Shown here piece after piece: positions 51,182-63,600 of a stretch of DNA of 64,000 bases (position 1 is the first letter of the stretch; every line of letters starts with the position of its first letter). A program made the translations under genes and the position numbers. Under the pieces are notes generated by a model. The model had not been told where the DNA came from and ran no database searches. It saw only the letters and a list, made by a program, of their open reading frames with translations. The DNA comes from Apostichopus japonicus (taxonomy: Eukaryota; Echinodermata; Holothuroidea; Aspidochirotida; Stichopodidae), in the NCBI RefSeq assembly GCF_037975245.1, contig NC_092578.1, positions 13,996,321 to 14,060,320 of the forward strand, read 5' to 3'.

Positions 51182-51640
51182 AGCGCGTATCCAGGATTTT
51201 CTAACCTGGGGCGCTAATTACTATCAAAGCGGAGCGACACCATTGGTTGGCGCCCAGCGTAGAAGAAATTTCTGGTTTTGACAATCCCCCAGATCACCGG
51301 AAATGACACTTCTCGGGCTTGAAATGACCATCCAGATGTACACTTTTGCCTGAGAACCAAGTTTTTCCCAATAGTTTTTTTTTCCATCCATAACCTTTTT
51401 CAAGATTGTCACCAGTCACACATCATGTTCGACCTGCTTTTGTATGTTATTCTACGTAACGGCCCACAATACCCGTCAGCCCCACTTTTCAAGGTATTTA
51501 GCCCATTATTTGTTCAGAATTTTAATATGAATTCACTTCAAAACATACCCATGATGTTGCACAAAATTTCATCTATGGACAACCAATATAGAAAAAAAAC
51601 CCTCAACCCTTAACACACCGGTAAAAATTGCACATGTAGA
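51181..51640. mobile_element. MITE copy, reverse of 31930-32433
   Basis: Begins CAGCGCGTATCCAGGATTTT and matches the reverse complement of 31930-32433 over about 450 bp. The far end was not found. Confidence 0.65.
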
Positions 51641-52439
51641 TAATAATCATGAGTGACAACATGCATATATACGGAAACGACCACGAAGAGTAATTTACCT
51701 CATGCAGCATGTGTTGGATGAACTTTTAGCCACCGCCATATATGATTTGGATAAATAATCTCATGCATTATTTTCTATTTATAGCCACACAAAAAAACTA
51801 TGCCACCAAATGTTGGGGGGGGGGATATTAGATACTATATCCCCCACCTAAAATATTGGGGGGACATATCCCCAATCAGCATCATGCTCCGATTTGGACG
51901 ATTCTGGTTTCGATATTTGTTGGTCTATTGATACCTATTTTAATCATCATTATACTATAGAAGGAATGTATCTATGTAAAAGATGAAACCAATTGATCTC
52001 CTCTTAACCCCCCCCCCCATCCCCACACGACCACCACTACCACCATGACCCCATCGTGATCTTCAGAAAGTTTACTCCAGAAAATCCTTTTTACATGAAT
52101 GAAGGCACAATTGTTACCGGTATTTGTATCCTTTTTAGATAATAAAATACAGGCATTTCAAGTTTGCTAAGAGCAAAGTAAATGAAATTCAAAAATGGAT
52201 CAGCTTCATACGCGCCTCATTCGGATTCCCTGACAAAACTAATATTAAGGAGATGATGTAAATATGATTCGCAGTATGTAACACTTGTCCCCTCCCCCCC
52301 CCCTTCCCTCCCATCTTAAGAGCGGTGTTTGGGGGACAACTAGTTTTATTCCTCTTCCCCCTTACTTTACATCTTTGCCCCCGCCCCAAAAATTCAGGTT
52401 ATTTTCCCCCTTGTGAGTAATTTATTTATTCTTGTACAG

Positions 52440-52587
52440 CTTCGATCCTTTCAAACGCAAGAAATTCGACAAGGATGGAATGCATGCACAAGCACCAGCA
52501 ACAGACGTTAATCCGGAACTTAACGATGGTTTTGACCATGCAACAGATGCAAGAAAATTTCCAGTGTTTTTGGAAAAGAATCAATAG
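52440..52587 (+). CDS. Possible last exon of an unrecognised gene
   Basis: The acceptor TTTATTCTTGTACAG precedes an open frame of 48 codons ending at TAG 52585-52587: FDPFKRKKFDKDGMHAQAPA, then TDVNPELNDGFDHATDARKF and PVFLEKNQ. The charged, polar composition looks like a cytoplasmic tail. No upstream exon could be identified because about 10 kb upstream is transposon-rich. It may be chance. Confidence 0.35.
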
Positions 52588-53091
52588 CAGCCACCGGAAC
52601 ACCCCTATAAATATAAATACTTTGGTTTTAATTTAAACTTACATGATCTACGTAAACATTTTACTTGAATAAGTTTTCCCTTTCATTTTCTTTAAAAAAT
52701 CATGTTATAGCCCTCTTAATGTTTGGTAAATATGGATGTAAAGGGATTTCGACGTCAGATCATAATAAAATTCGCCGGCAGATATAGCCAGCCCCACTGA
52801 CAAAATTGGGGAAAGCCAACATTTGAAACGGGAGTCTCTGGAGAACCAAAGGATACTTCAACTTGGGACAACATTACAACAGCTTTTCGAATAAACTTTT
52901 GACGTTCAATAATTCGGGCGAATTGCGCAATATATGAAGTTTCAATGTTGACATTGTTATTAGTTACTTTTAGTTTTAGAGTGAATTGACTGCGAGCAGG
53001 TACAAGCGAATTTCTGTGGCAGGGAGCCGCAGAAATATCTTAAGAACCTTTCCGAATATCACTGTTGAGAAGCTTCAAATTAAGGCACGTT

Positions 53092-53109
53092 ATGGCAAAA
53101 GTTGCATTG
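53092..53109 (+). CDS. Carbonyl reductase-like exon 1 (six codons)
   Basis: ATG at 53092-53094, sequence MAKVAL, donor GTGAGC. The start was chosen because the six residues lead directly into the Rossmann motif of exon 2, as in carbonyl reductases. Confidence 0.72.
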
Positions 53110-55293
53110 GTGAGCTATCCAATTGACAGATTTGATTTTCATTTATATATATTTTATGTAGTGGAACCAGGCGTTACACTATGTATTACAGCCCTAACTT
53201 ACTGTAGCTTAGGCTAGGATTAAGTCTACAGGAGGCGAACGGTTACCTACACTACAGTAGGCCTAGGTCCTTACGACTGCAACCGTACCGAACAGGAAGA
53301 AAAGTAGTATTTTAGAGCTAAGTTAGGCTATTCCTAATTGTCATTGCCAGGAAGCCCTTTGTATCATTCAGTATGGCCCATAGTTACTTTACCAATGAGA
53401 CCGCAGAGTACACAAAAATTTCACCCTAGGCTTGAGTTGACGGCATGTGATGAAGTGCATCACTGCATGTGATCGCTTTCACTGACATATTTTGGCTTTA
53501 ATAGAATTCAAGCCTTGAAACAAAGGGCAATAACAGGTATTTGCATTGAAAGATGCACTGTTTCACAATATTCTAGCCAACACGTGACATGTGGGAGAAT
53601 CAAGAGCAACTGCAAACAAAGTCACCATTCCCAACACTACAGTGCCCTACAGAGTATCTAGGCCTACACCCGAAATCGCATTTCCCCCAACTATCCATTA
53701 GTCTGCACATGTAAATAATAATTGTTTAAAAATTCTGTAATTTTTTGTATTGATCTTAAGTCAGTACATTTTGCTTTCAGCATTGGAAACCAGCTGTATC
53801 CTGCTGTTCAGTGAATAGGCAACATGTGTCATGTTATTTATGTGACTGCCACTTTGCCAAGGGAATGACATGCCAGATTCCTTTTGTCCAGAAGCTTTGT
53901 GAGCAGTGAGGACACTTCTTATTCCCCTAACTTCAGGATGAATATCATGATATGTTCACTTATTCCTCTGGCATCTTGAGCAAATATGTGTGATCATGTC
54001 TCTTTGTCAATTCAAGATTTGTAACTAAGGCTTTCGTTTTGTTTATTGCAATGATTGTATTTCCCCGGTAACATTGAATTTTTTTTACTGAATTTGCATG
54101 ATGTCACAAAGTAAATATTTGCTTTGTACGTTTTTCATAGTCACTTGGTCCAATATGGTGTAGAAATTAGATTGGACTCGGAGGCAATAATGAACACTTT
54201 GCTAACACATACAATGTGTCACATAAAGGTCTATCAAATGGATATTGACAGTTTTCAAGCTAAACAAAAATATCTTTGCACATGCAATTGAAAAGTAGGA
54301 AATGTAACCTATGATCGTGATAAATGCAGAAATAATTCATCGATGTTATTAATTCCTACAGGTCAGTGGGGCCAACAAGGGCATTGGTTTTGCTTGTATA
54401 AGAGCTCTTTGCAAGCAGCTTAAAGATGACAATGCTGTTTACCTGACTGCCAGAAATCCAGAGCTGGGTAAGAAGGCCGTGGCTGATCTCGAGAAGGAAG
54501 GACTGAAGCCTCGATTTCATCAACTGGATATCACAGATCAAAGATCAGTGGAGGCATTGAGAGATCATGTCCAAAAAGAACATGGAGGGCTGGATATTGT
54601 TATTAATAATGCTGGTTTTGCATTCAGAGTAAGCAAATGATAAATAAAAGATTCACTGCATGTTTCTTAGAGGTGCTGGAAGTGTTAACAAAGACATTCG
54701 CAGAACCAAAAGTTTTGAAATTTTGTGAAATCAAACGTACTGTAGTTTTTTTGATATTGGCGAAGGAAAATTTCCCAGACAGTTTGCAGTTATTCTTTTA
54801 CCTTCATGTTCTAATTTTTTAAATTTTTTTATTACCCACTTACTGTATGTCGATATATACTTGTAGATTGTTGGGGCCTTTCATAAACACTTTAAAGAAG
54901 CTTTGTGCATTGGTTTTGATAAGATTAAATATTTCCTTTACCAATTTCCACCAATTGCAGAATGAAATATTTTAGGGAAGTACCTTTCAATTTAATAAAA
55001 TAAGAAATTGACATGTTTTATGTCGTTTAAAATTTGGCATAATCTTCGAAGAAGTAATTTTTGAAAATTGTCAACTTTACAGTATGTTTTTTTTTTTTTA
55101 TCTTTCTCCAAAACATGTATCCCAGTTAGTGAAGACTGATATTGTATTTCGAAGTACCGTAATTGTCTTCTAATTTACAGCTGGATGACAAGGCATCAGC
55201 TGCTGAACAGGCTGCGGTCTCCTGTCAAATCAACTACTTTGGTACTGCCAGGGTCTTTGATGTCTTATCACCAATTTTACGTCCTCATTCAAG
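53092..55293 (+). CDS. Carbonyl reductase-like short-chain dehydrogenase, first three exons only
   Basis: Exons 53092-53109 (MAKVAL), 54362-54628 and 55181-55293, joined in phase 0, 0, then ending in phase 2. The product starts with the SDR nucleotide-binding motif VSGANKGIG, then YLTARNPELGKKAV, FHQLDITDQRSV (the acidic residue that contacts the adenine ring) and VINNAGFAF (the N-N-A-G motif). The layout matches CBR1-type NADPH carbonyl reductases, which reduce quinones and other carbonyls in the cytosol. Those proteins are about 275 residues; only about 133 are present. The next exon, with the catalytic Ser and Y-x-x-x-K, was not found before the next gene at 57508, so this is a 5' fragment or the gene is interrupted. 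Confidence 0.82.
54362..54628 (+). CDS. Carbonyl reductase-like exon 2 (Rossmann core)
   Basis: Acceptor TTCCTACAG, donor GTAAGC, 89 codons in phase 0-0. Carries the G-x-x-x-G-x-G coenzyme motif and N-N-A-G. No stops or frameshifts. Confidence 0.9.
55181..55293 (+). CDS. Carbonyl reductase-like exon 3
   Basis: Acceptor TAATTTACAG, donor GTATGC. Encodes LDDKASAAEQAAVSCQINYF then GTARVFDVLSPILRPHSR, the helix before the catalytic strand. Ends in phase 2, so a further exon is required. Confidence 0.85.
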
Positions 55294-57507
55294 GTATGCT
55301 TCCTAGTAAAGTAATAACTACATGTACCTAGATACTCAAAATGCATTAATTGTGCGTCGTTTATGTACACAAGGTAATTGTCCATCCTGTCTCAGTTCAA
55401 AAACAGTTATGCACCAGTTTTACTCCTTGGAATAGATTCCAAGTTTCATTCAGCCTGATAATTTTCAATATCATTTTGTTGTTCGTTGTTTTGATGACCT
55501 ATTGGTTTACTTGTTATAGTTCTTTCGCAGATTAGAAGCTTATATAAGTTGTCAGGCAGATTATCTTCTCATCTTTCTGAGCTGTTCGGTAGCTCATGTT
55601 ATGCTTCAAACGGAAGAGCCATTGCTATGAAACTAGGCTTTAGCAAGTTACACTAGACTCCTACTTTCAGGTACAACTCTTCCCAGCTCAATACTTTGAT
55701 GTTGCCACTTTTTTTAGATATATAATACAGATATAATACAGCCTGCTTTTTGTGGAGGTCAAATGTCAGTTGGAGTCACCAGGGGTCAAATTGTGGAAAC
55801 CTTGTTTTCTAATGTACCGTATCTCCCACCAACCAGCCTATTTGGTAACATTTGCGTTACGTCTCATTAGAATAGGTGAGGCTGTTAGCAATGAGATTAA
55901 GGGCATCCATATAGGTATAAATCAAGAAGTCTCGACCAAATCTCCATTGACGTAAGTGTGTCGCTATACCTTAAGTACCTGCATGTGTACAAAGGTGTGT
56001 AATGAAACGTTGTACTGTTTGTACATGCTTAATGTATTGGATTGAAGATATCATTGTGAACCATCTTTTTATTTTTATTCCGTTGTTGATGGCTTCCGTC
56101 GTATATCGCAATTGTCGAGACTCCTGCATGTGTCACATAAAAATTTAAGGTTAAGATGTTGTCACTCTGCGGGGGGAATGACCATGCGCCGTTTACGAAA
56201 ATTAAATGTCGCTTAGTTAGATGTTATAGAGGCAAACCAGGCGCAAAATCTTGAGGACGAGGGGGTTAGAATCACCCGGTGCCTGCTTAATGTACCACAT
56301 TGAATGAAAAAAGCCTGTTGTCTTTGGTAGAGATCAATCTGTATGCTGAACACAAGAAAAGTTTCCAACTCGGTCATCAGCTGCCAATGTGAATATTGCA
56401 TTTTTTGCTGTAGTACTTAGATTGAAGCATGTGGTTCATCCTGGCTATACCCTACAGCCTAGTGTGTCACATTCATATAGGATTATTTATGTAGTAGCAT
56501 TGACAATTTGACACAGTTACTTCTTCTTCCCATATCTCCCACATTTCCTCGAAATGGTATCAGGCCAGAGGCTGCACCCCCTCTCCCATAGCCCATTCTC
56601 ACCAGGCCTGACCACACACTTGGTCATACCATCATTGACAAAGCATTGATGTGAATATAACCGCAAATATGACCCAAGTATGGAAACATTAAGGTGCCAT
56701 AAAAATGTTAAGATCTTTTTCTGATGATATACTGATCAGCATGTTATCAATAATTATGTAGCAAAGTGTTGACTTGACGAGATTTGATAAATAATCAGTT
56801 TGCCATTTAACAGCAACATGTCGAATTCCATGATATTTAGTGAATTTGTCGCAAATTGTTGAGATATTATCTGAACAATTTATCATTTTGGGGAAAGTTC
56901 CTACTGATATTCACGAAAACTTCTTAACAGATTGATGGCAACTTAAAGGTTTCCATACCTATAACGATTGACTCGTTATTACTGTTGTTGTGTTGTTAAT
57001 AATCTTCATCGCCACTGTCCACTCAATCGTCAATACTATGCGAGAGCTTTGCCTTGCGCAACAAGTCAGAAAAAATACTCATATTTATGTAACTGAAGCA
57101 CAGTTGTGGGCCGGGGGAGGGGAGAGTGGGTGGGTGGGGGGAACTGGGTGATATTATAAACGCAACGATTGATTCGACGTATTGAAATCTAAAATGGACT
57201 TTGGTATTGTAACTGTGATAATCTAAATAGGTTATTATACTTAGTTGATAAACTGTACTAGTATATATGATAACGGATTGTTTGGCGTGAAATATACAGA
57301 GCAATACCGAAATATTAAAACAGTCATCTGGGTTGAAAAGGGCCTTGTATTTAATTCATCATGGAACAGTAACAATAACGGGCAACTATAACCATATACT
57401 ACATATTTTACAAGCGAGCCTAATTTGAAGGTATCACAACATTCCTTTAACACATATTTTTTTGTTTATATCTAATTATATAGATTTCCTGGCTATATTA
57501 CGTCATC
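55294..57507. other. No downstream carbonyl reductase exon found
   Basis: This 2.2-kb stretch should hold the catalytic exon if the gene were intact. I see no V-V-N-V-S-S or Y-x-x-x-K coding sequence. A repeat-like segment with AGGTCAAATG and GGGGTCAAATT is at about 55755-55795. Confidence 0.6.
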
Positions 57508-57643
57508 ATGAAGGCGCTGACGTTGATTGTGTGTTGTTTTATTGATTGGGATCTGATCGACGCTAATTCCAACCCTTACTTCCATCTATATGGTACTAAC
57601 TGCAATCAAATGGGACCAGGCGAGTTGGAATGTTGTGATAATC
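57508..57643 (+). CDS. Exon 1 of the small extracellular protein (signal peptide)
   Basis: ATG 57508-57510, donor GTAAGT directly after, phase 1. The hydrophobic N terminus is short ([10 protein letters not shown]) but suits a signal peptide. Confidence 0.7.
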
Positions 57644-60600
57644 GTAAGTATATAAACACAAGTACAACTCACATGACTCCACATGACGCCACATTGACGC
57701 CATGACGTCACAAATTACATGACGATGTCAGAACTGCCCTTTTTCTTTTCTTGATAAGTTTCTCCATTTGATCGTTGTGCAAGAGTATACTATAGGCCTA
57801 ACGCAATAGTTCACAACGGAGAGATAGTCATTGTCGTTGCATGCGTAGTCAAGGTTTACAGAGGTGTGTTCTCCATAGTAAATTAACTTCCCAGATGTTA
57901 CGGCATATGCTATACATTTTTTTCAATTCTAAAAAGAGGGAAAAAATATTGTCATGTATTTTGAAAAGACTTACACAAATGTAAATGAACCAATTAATAA
58001 AAAGGATATAAATGACGAAATACCACAGAGCTCCCCGTATACCTCCTCATGACCCTGACCATTGTACTACAATATATAGGTTTCATCGGCTTGAAAATAT
58101 AAAACGGGGAAAATCTTCCAGCCTTTCTCGGAGTTCTGATACAAGCGTCACGTTTAACATATAAATATATCAACTAATAATTATTTTTCACTGTTCGAGT
58201 TTAGCTCCCATCGATCCATTGAAATTGGAAATAGATTTCGTTACACTACGCCTTGATGACGTAACTAAACCATGGCAACTTGACGCAACGATCACGTGGG
58301 TGCCGCTAACAACAGGTAAGTGTGTATCGTCTGGTATTGGGTTTGTGATTCGTTTTGGGTATCATATCTCATAGATAGATAAATGGATGGATGGATGGAT
58401 GGATGGATGGATGGATGGATGGATGGATGGATGGATGGATGGATGGATGGATGGATGGATGGATGGATGGATGGATGGATGGATGGATGGATGGATGGAT
58501 GGATGGATGGATGGATGGATGGATGGATGGATGGATGGATGGATGGATGGATGGATGGATGGATGGATGGATGGATGGATGGATGGATGGATGGATGGAT
58601 GGATGGATGGATGGATGGATGGATGGATGGATGGATGGATGGATGGATGGATGGATGGATGGATGGATGGATGGATGGATGGATGGATGGATGGATGGAT
58701 GGATGGATGGATGGATGGATGGATGGATGGATGGATGGATGGATGGATGGATGGATGGATGGATGGATGGATGGACAAAATGTTAGCAAAAATAGGTAAC
58801 ATTGAACAATTAATTAAACAGTTTTCATCAGATGAGTCTTGAGAGAGCGTTAAAAGAAGCCAGAGATATGTACATAGATAGATTATATTTTTTTGTACTT
58901 TTCTTTTTTTCTACAGATTTTTTAGAGTACGCCGTAAGATTTCAACCAGTTGTGACCATTGATGAACTAAATGCGAACGAAACAGGCTTTTTTACTGAAC
59001 CGAGAATCTTTTGTCTTGAGAAAGATGAAATCCTTGTCGATTCCTGCACAGATGAACCATTCTTTGATACCATTACGGTTCGTCTTTCCATCTTTTTCGC
59101 CTTTTCCTTAATTCCACTTTTAGTTCGATCGTATCGTATAAGCGGATTTGTAGTGTACAGTAACTTCGCGTGTCCCTGTGTTATACTTATGTAGCTGCAC
59201 TGATATACAATGTAGTTGTCATGTTCGTAAGTCAAATTGTAACCAGTGGCGGAACTAGGGGTATTGGCAGGGCTGGATTTAGACTTGTGGAGGCCCGTGG
59301 GCAACCTTCAGTGGTGGAGGCTCCCCCCCCCCCTCCAGTGATTGCCGTTCTGGGGGAGGTGTGTGGGGAGGGGTATTGGATTTTTTCCAATAATTAAGGG
59401 TTCTTGGATGCGAAATGGTGCAGTATTTTGTGATTTCTGAAGTAAATTTTGTGATTTCTGAAGAATTTTCATTACGGTATGTAGGCCTGTTTGCCTGCAA
59501 AATTTTCAGTACAAGTAGAAAGGTTCCTACAACCTCTCTCACTCTCAGTACGAACGAGCAATCATGATCAATCATATAAACATGGATATAATACTTACAG
59601 TACGTATATTTACAGACCAGGCAGTTTTCGAGACTTGACCCTTGCAAAATCTTGGATCAATTTGTCGAAGTCAGTCTCTCTGAGAATGTCATATTCAATA
59701 CTCATCAAGGTCAGATGACTGAGCCTATCATGACCCATTGCAGTACGGAGTCTGTTCTTAATGAACTTCAGTTTACTGAACGAACGTTCTCCAGAACAGT
59801 TTGTGACCATGAGCACCAAGTACATCCGTAGCATTATCTCGACATTTCGAAATGTATCCGCAACCTGTTTGTCCATCAACAGTTTATAAAGGAACTGTTC
59901 TCTCCCCATCTTATCATCTTCAGGAAAATGAGTAAAGAAGGCTGCAAACTGCACAAGTTCAACACCAAGTGATTGATCTAGATCATCCTTGTACTCAGAA
60001 ACTAATTTTGCTGCAGCTGCTTCGATTTCATTACAGTCAATTTGGGTTTTCTGGAAACTGCAAAATGTTTTCAAACTCAAGGTTAGGGTTAGAATATCAG
60101 GTCAGGGTCCATTATAAGGGGATGTGGAGCATTTTCTTTCATAATCCGACGTCAAAAATGACTAAATTTATCTAGAAATTGGGTTCTGGAGAAAGGAGGT
60201 GTTGTCCCATTTCCAAGAATTTGATCGGCCTGCATATGCTAATTATCCCGGAAAACCGAAAAAACTCACACCCCGGGCCTAAACTTGCTTTTAGCTGGAC
60301 TGGACTAACATGATTCATGACGAACATGTTAATGCCAATTGCCAACTGCCCAGACGAGCACGGGCCTGTGTATGTGTGTGTAGAGGGGGTGAGAAGACAG
60401 TTGTTTCATCATTGCACATGAAAAGAATCAATTAGCAATACCTGTCTGAAACCTAGCGGGAGGTAATGACAGGCGCACTGTCAGGGTGTACTGAAATGTT
60501 TCGACCAAAACCATTAACCTAGTTCTAAAGAAAATAGACGTTGAGATTGATGACTTTGGATATTAGGCCAATCATGTTTGTCTGTCGACGTGTGATTTGC

Positions 60601-63600
60601 AATAACGGGAAAACAACCACTTAGCTGTTTCTACCATTCACAAAGAGACACAATTAAAATTGAATATGACTTCAAGCGTATGCATGGCGTAAGCCGCGGG
60701 CAATATGATTTTGATTGATGATATTTGTCAGCCTACATTTAATTTTTTTCTTCAAATTTTCCCTTATATATATATATTTTTTCATGAAGTATGTGGAGGC
60801 CCCTTGTTGTGGAGGCCCGTGTGCAGCTGCCCACGTTGCCCATTGGTAAATCCGGCGCTGGGTATTGGTCCTTAGGGCGAGAATGGTCTGTAGTGGCGCT
60901 TTCGACCATCTAAGCGAAGTGCCACCACAGGTTGGCGCGGAGCGTACAGAATTTTTTTGAGTAAAGATACTCCCTAGATCGCAGGAAATGACCCTTTCCA
61001 GGCCTTGCTAATTTGCAGATAAACGAAGAATAAATAGGTGTCATCGTTACTTTGTCAGAAAATTACACCAACAAAATGTGACAAATGTCAATAGGTATTT
61101 GAGAGCGCAATAAAAAAGTCAATAATCGTGAATAAGTAAAAAGTTGTGAAAAGCTGAAAAGGGCGCCAGTAGTCCATTTGAGTCCGTCAGGGGGGGGGGT
61201 GAGGTATCCGCCCCTCTGACTGTATGGACGCTCCGCCACTGATTGTAACCACTTTTTCAATCGCAATCCTGATCTCCATAAACCTAACGAAACGGCGAAC
61301 TTTTCCACAGTGAAACTATAAGAAACATCATTTGTGTAAATTTTTGTATTTTAAGACAATTTTGTGGAATATTTCCCTCATTAAGCAGAATTGTAAAATA
61401 AACTGCAGCGCATGCGCAAAGTTATGGAAACCCTTCCTTTGCATCGAGCAGTTTGACTCCGGATCTGTACAAGTGTTAACTCTTTTTATTTAATGGAGGA
61501 ATTTGGTCAAAGGATCGACGAAATCACATAGCTGAACGATACAACTAAACCACTGCACAAAATTAGTGAGATCGTCATCACCGCTATTTTTTCCTTATGA
61601 TATCGCGAATTTACCGTAGCCATAATACTATCATGCAGACTTTCGAGAGTCCGTTCATTATGTTGATACTTTACTTAATTTTTTGCAAAGTAGTCCAGAC
61701 AAGGATAGATAGCATTAAGTGTCTAAATGAGTTGACAACATGCTCTGGGTAAACGGTCTTCTAGCATCTTTAGGTATGGGGGGGGGGGGGGTGGGCAACA
61801 GGCGTGGGTATTTCTTCTGACGAACACAAGGTGACCGTGGTTGGTTATGGTCGTGAATATAAGTAATATCAATGACAACAGTTTTAGCCCTGATGCGAAA
61901 TAAAAGCTAGTCTGCGCACATTTTCCTTGAAAATTGCGATATGGATATATACAGAGTATACTGTCTGTTCTTATTTGTATTGAAAAGTAAGAGTATCGTC
62001 TGTTCCGTATAGCCGAATCCGACACTGCATGAAATGATAAAAAAGTTTGGATATATTATTAATCTAACCGATTGTATTAAGAAGGTATTGAGTAATCGAT
62101 TACGTGTTAAAAATCATTACTTTTTTCTTGTATAGTAATTTGTCTTCTCTGAGGTATCTAAATTGTCGCTAATTAACTCATGCTTTTAACGTGTAAACAT
62201 ATATTGTTGGTAGTAATTGCCATGGCTAATGTACCCAACACACTTTTGTTTGTATCTTTTTCGTAAAGAATTCTACCAGTCTATATGTACAAGACCTGCT
62301 CTTTGGATTTCCGTACAAATTCGAGGTAAGGAAGAGCTTTTTTTTGTCTATACAGCGTTGTAACCAGTTTTAATATTTTTAGAGGGCAAAGTTTTTGGAA
62401 CATCTCTTTCGAGGGTCGAGGTAACTTAGGTGCTATCGGTACAATCATGGTTTTAATGCTCTGAGTGATACTTTTGTCTGCCATGTAAAATACGGGCACG
62501 CCCTATGAGCCCGAATTCCCAAGCATGACGTCAACTTTGAGACATATGGTTTTATATTAAGGTTAGAACCATTACGTACAGTATACGTACGCCGACAGTG
62601 TTGGTGATATAACTTGAACCCTGAAGAATAACTTTTAGAATTCAGTCAACTTTCAGTCTCTGGAATATTCATCACTGCACTTAAACATTAGTAACATGGT
62701 GGTCTGCGTGAAAACGTGTGCATTGACGATACTGCTAGCTTAATAACCGAAAGTTTGGTACGTACATGGTAATGGTGTAGTAGTAGGCTAGGCTCACTCT
62801 GAAGAAGTGAAGTCATGCATGGGATTCCGCCGGGCTTAAAGGGTGTGCCTTAAAATAGGAATGGTCGACGATGTATGTATGTATGTATGTATGTATGTAT
62901 GTATGTATGTATGTATGTATGTATGTATGTATGTATGTATGTATGTATGTATGTATGTATGTATGTATGTATGTATGTATGTATGTATGTATGTATGTAT
63001 GTATGTATGTATGTATGTATGTATGTATGTATGTATGTATGTATGTATGTATGTATGTATGTATGTATGTATGTATGTATGTATGTATGTATGTATGTAT
63101 GTATGTATGTATGTATGTATGTATGTATGTATGTATGTATGTATGCGTGTGTGTATGTGTGTGTGCGTGCGTGCGTGCGTGCGTGCGTGTGTGAGTGAGT
63201 GCGTGAGTGCGTGCATGCATGCATGGATGTATGCATGCAATGTAATTCACAAACCCATGATCTTTTTAATAATTTTTCGTCACAGATACAGACTATTGTC
63301 AATGGATCTGTTCAACTCAAATACTTCTGCTTCAATTCATGTTTCGACGTTTTCCCGAAAACAATCGCTCCAGGTAATCTATCAGTGTATAATCTCTACG
63401 CCAATGGTTATCAGGGAGAGGGAAGGTTCAGGGGTAAAGAATGGGTATCTAGGGGAGAGAAAGGGGGATAGGGAAGAGGGGAGAGGTGGAGAGAGGGGAG
63501 AGTGGAGAGAGGGGACGGAGGGGGGGAGAGAGGGGGAGAGAGGGGGGAGAGGGGACAGAGGGGAGAGAGGGGACAGAGGGGAGAGACGGGAGAGAGGGCA

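Larger units (their letters stand above)
59244..61241. mobile_element. Outer hAT-type MITE, split by a second insertion
   Basis: Starts CAGTGGCGGAACTAGG and ends CTCCGCCACTG, flanked by the 8-bp duplication ATTGTAAC (59236-59243 and 61242-61249). Without the inner insertion it would be about 397 bp. Its right part has the GCGCTT...AAGCGAAGTGCCACC motif of other MITEs here. It sits in intron 3 of the small extracellular protein gene. Confidence 0.88.

Noticed and set aside
58292-58842. Open frames of Trp-Met-Asp-Gly and Ile-His-Pro-Ser
   Set aside because: Pure GGAT microsatellite, open in several frames, inside an intron.
62281-62499. 72-codon minus frame rich in Lys and Pro
   Set aside because: Intronic, no similarity recognised and no transcript context.
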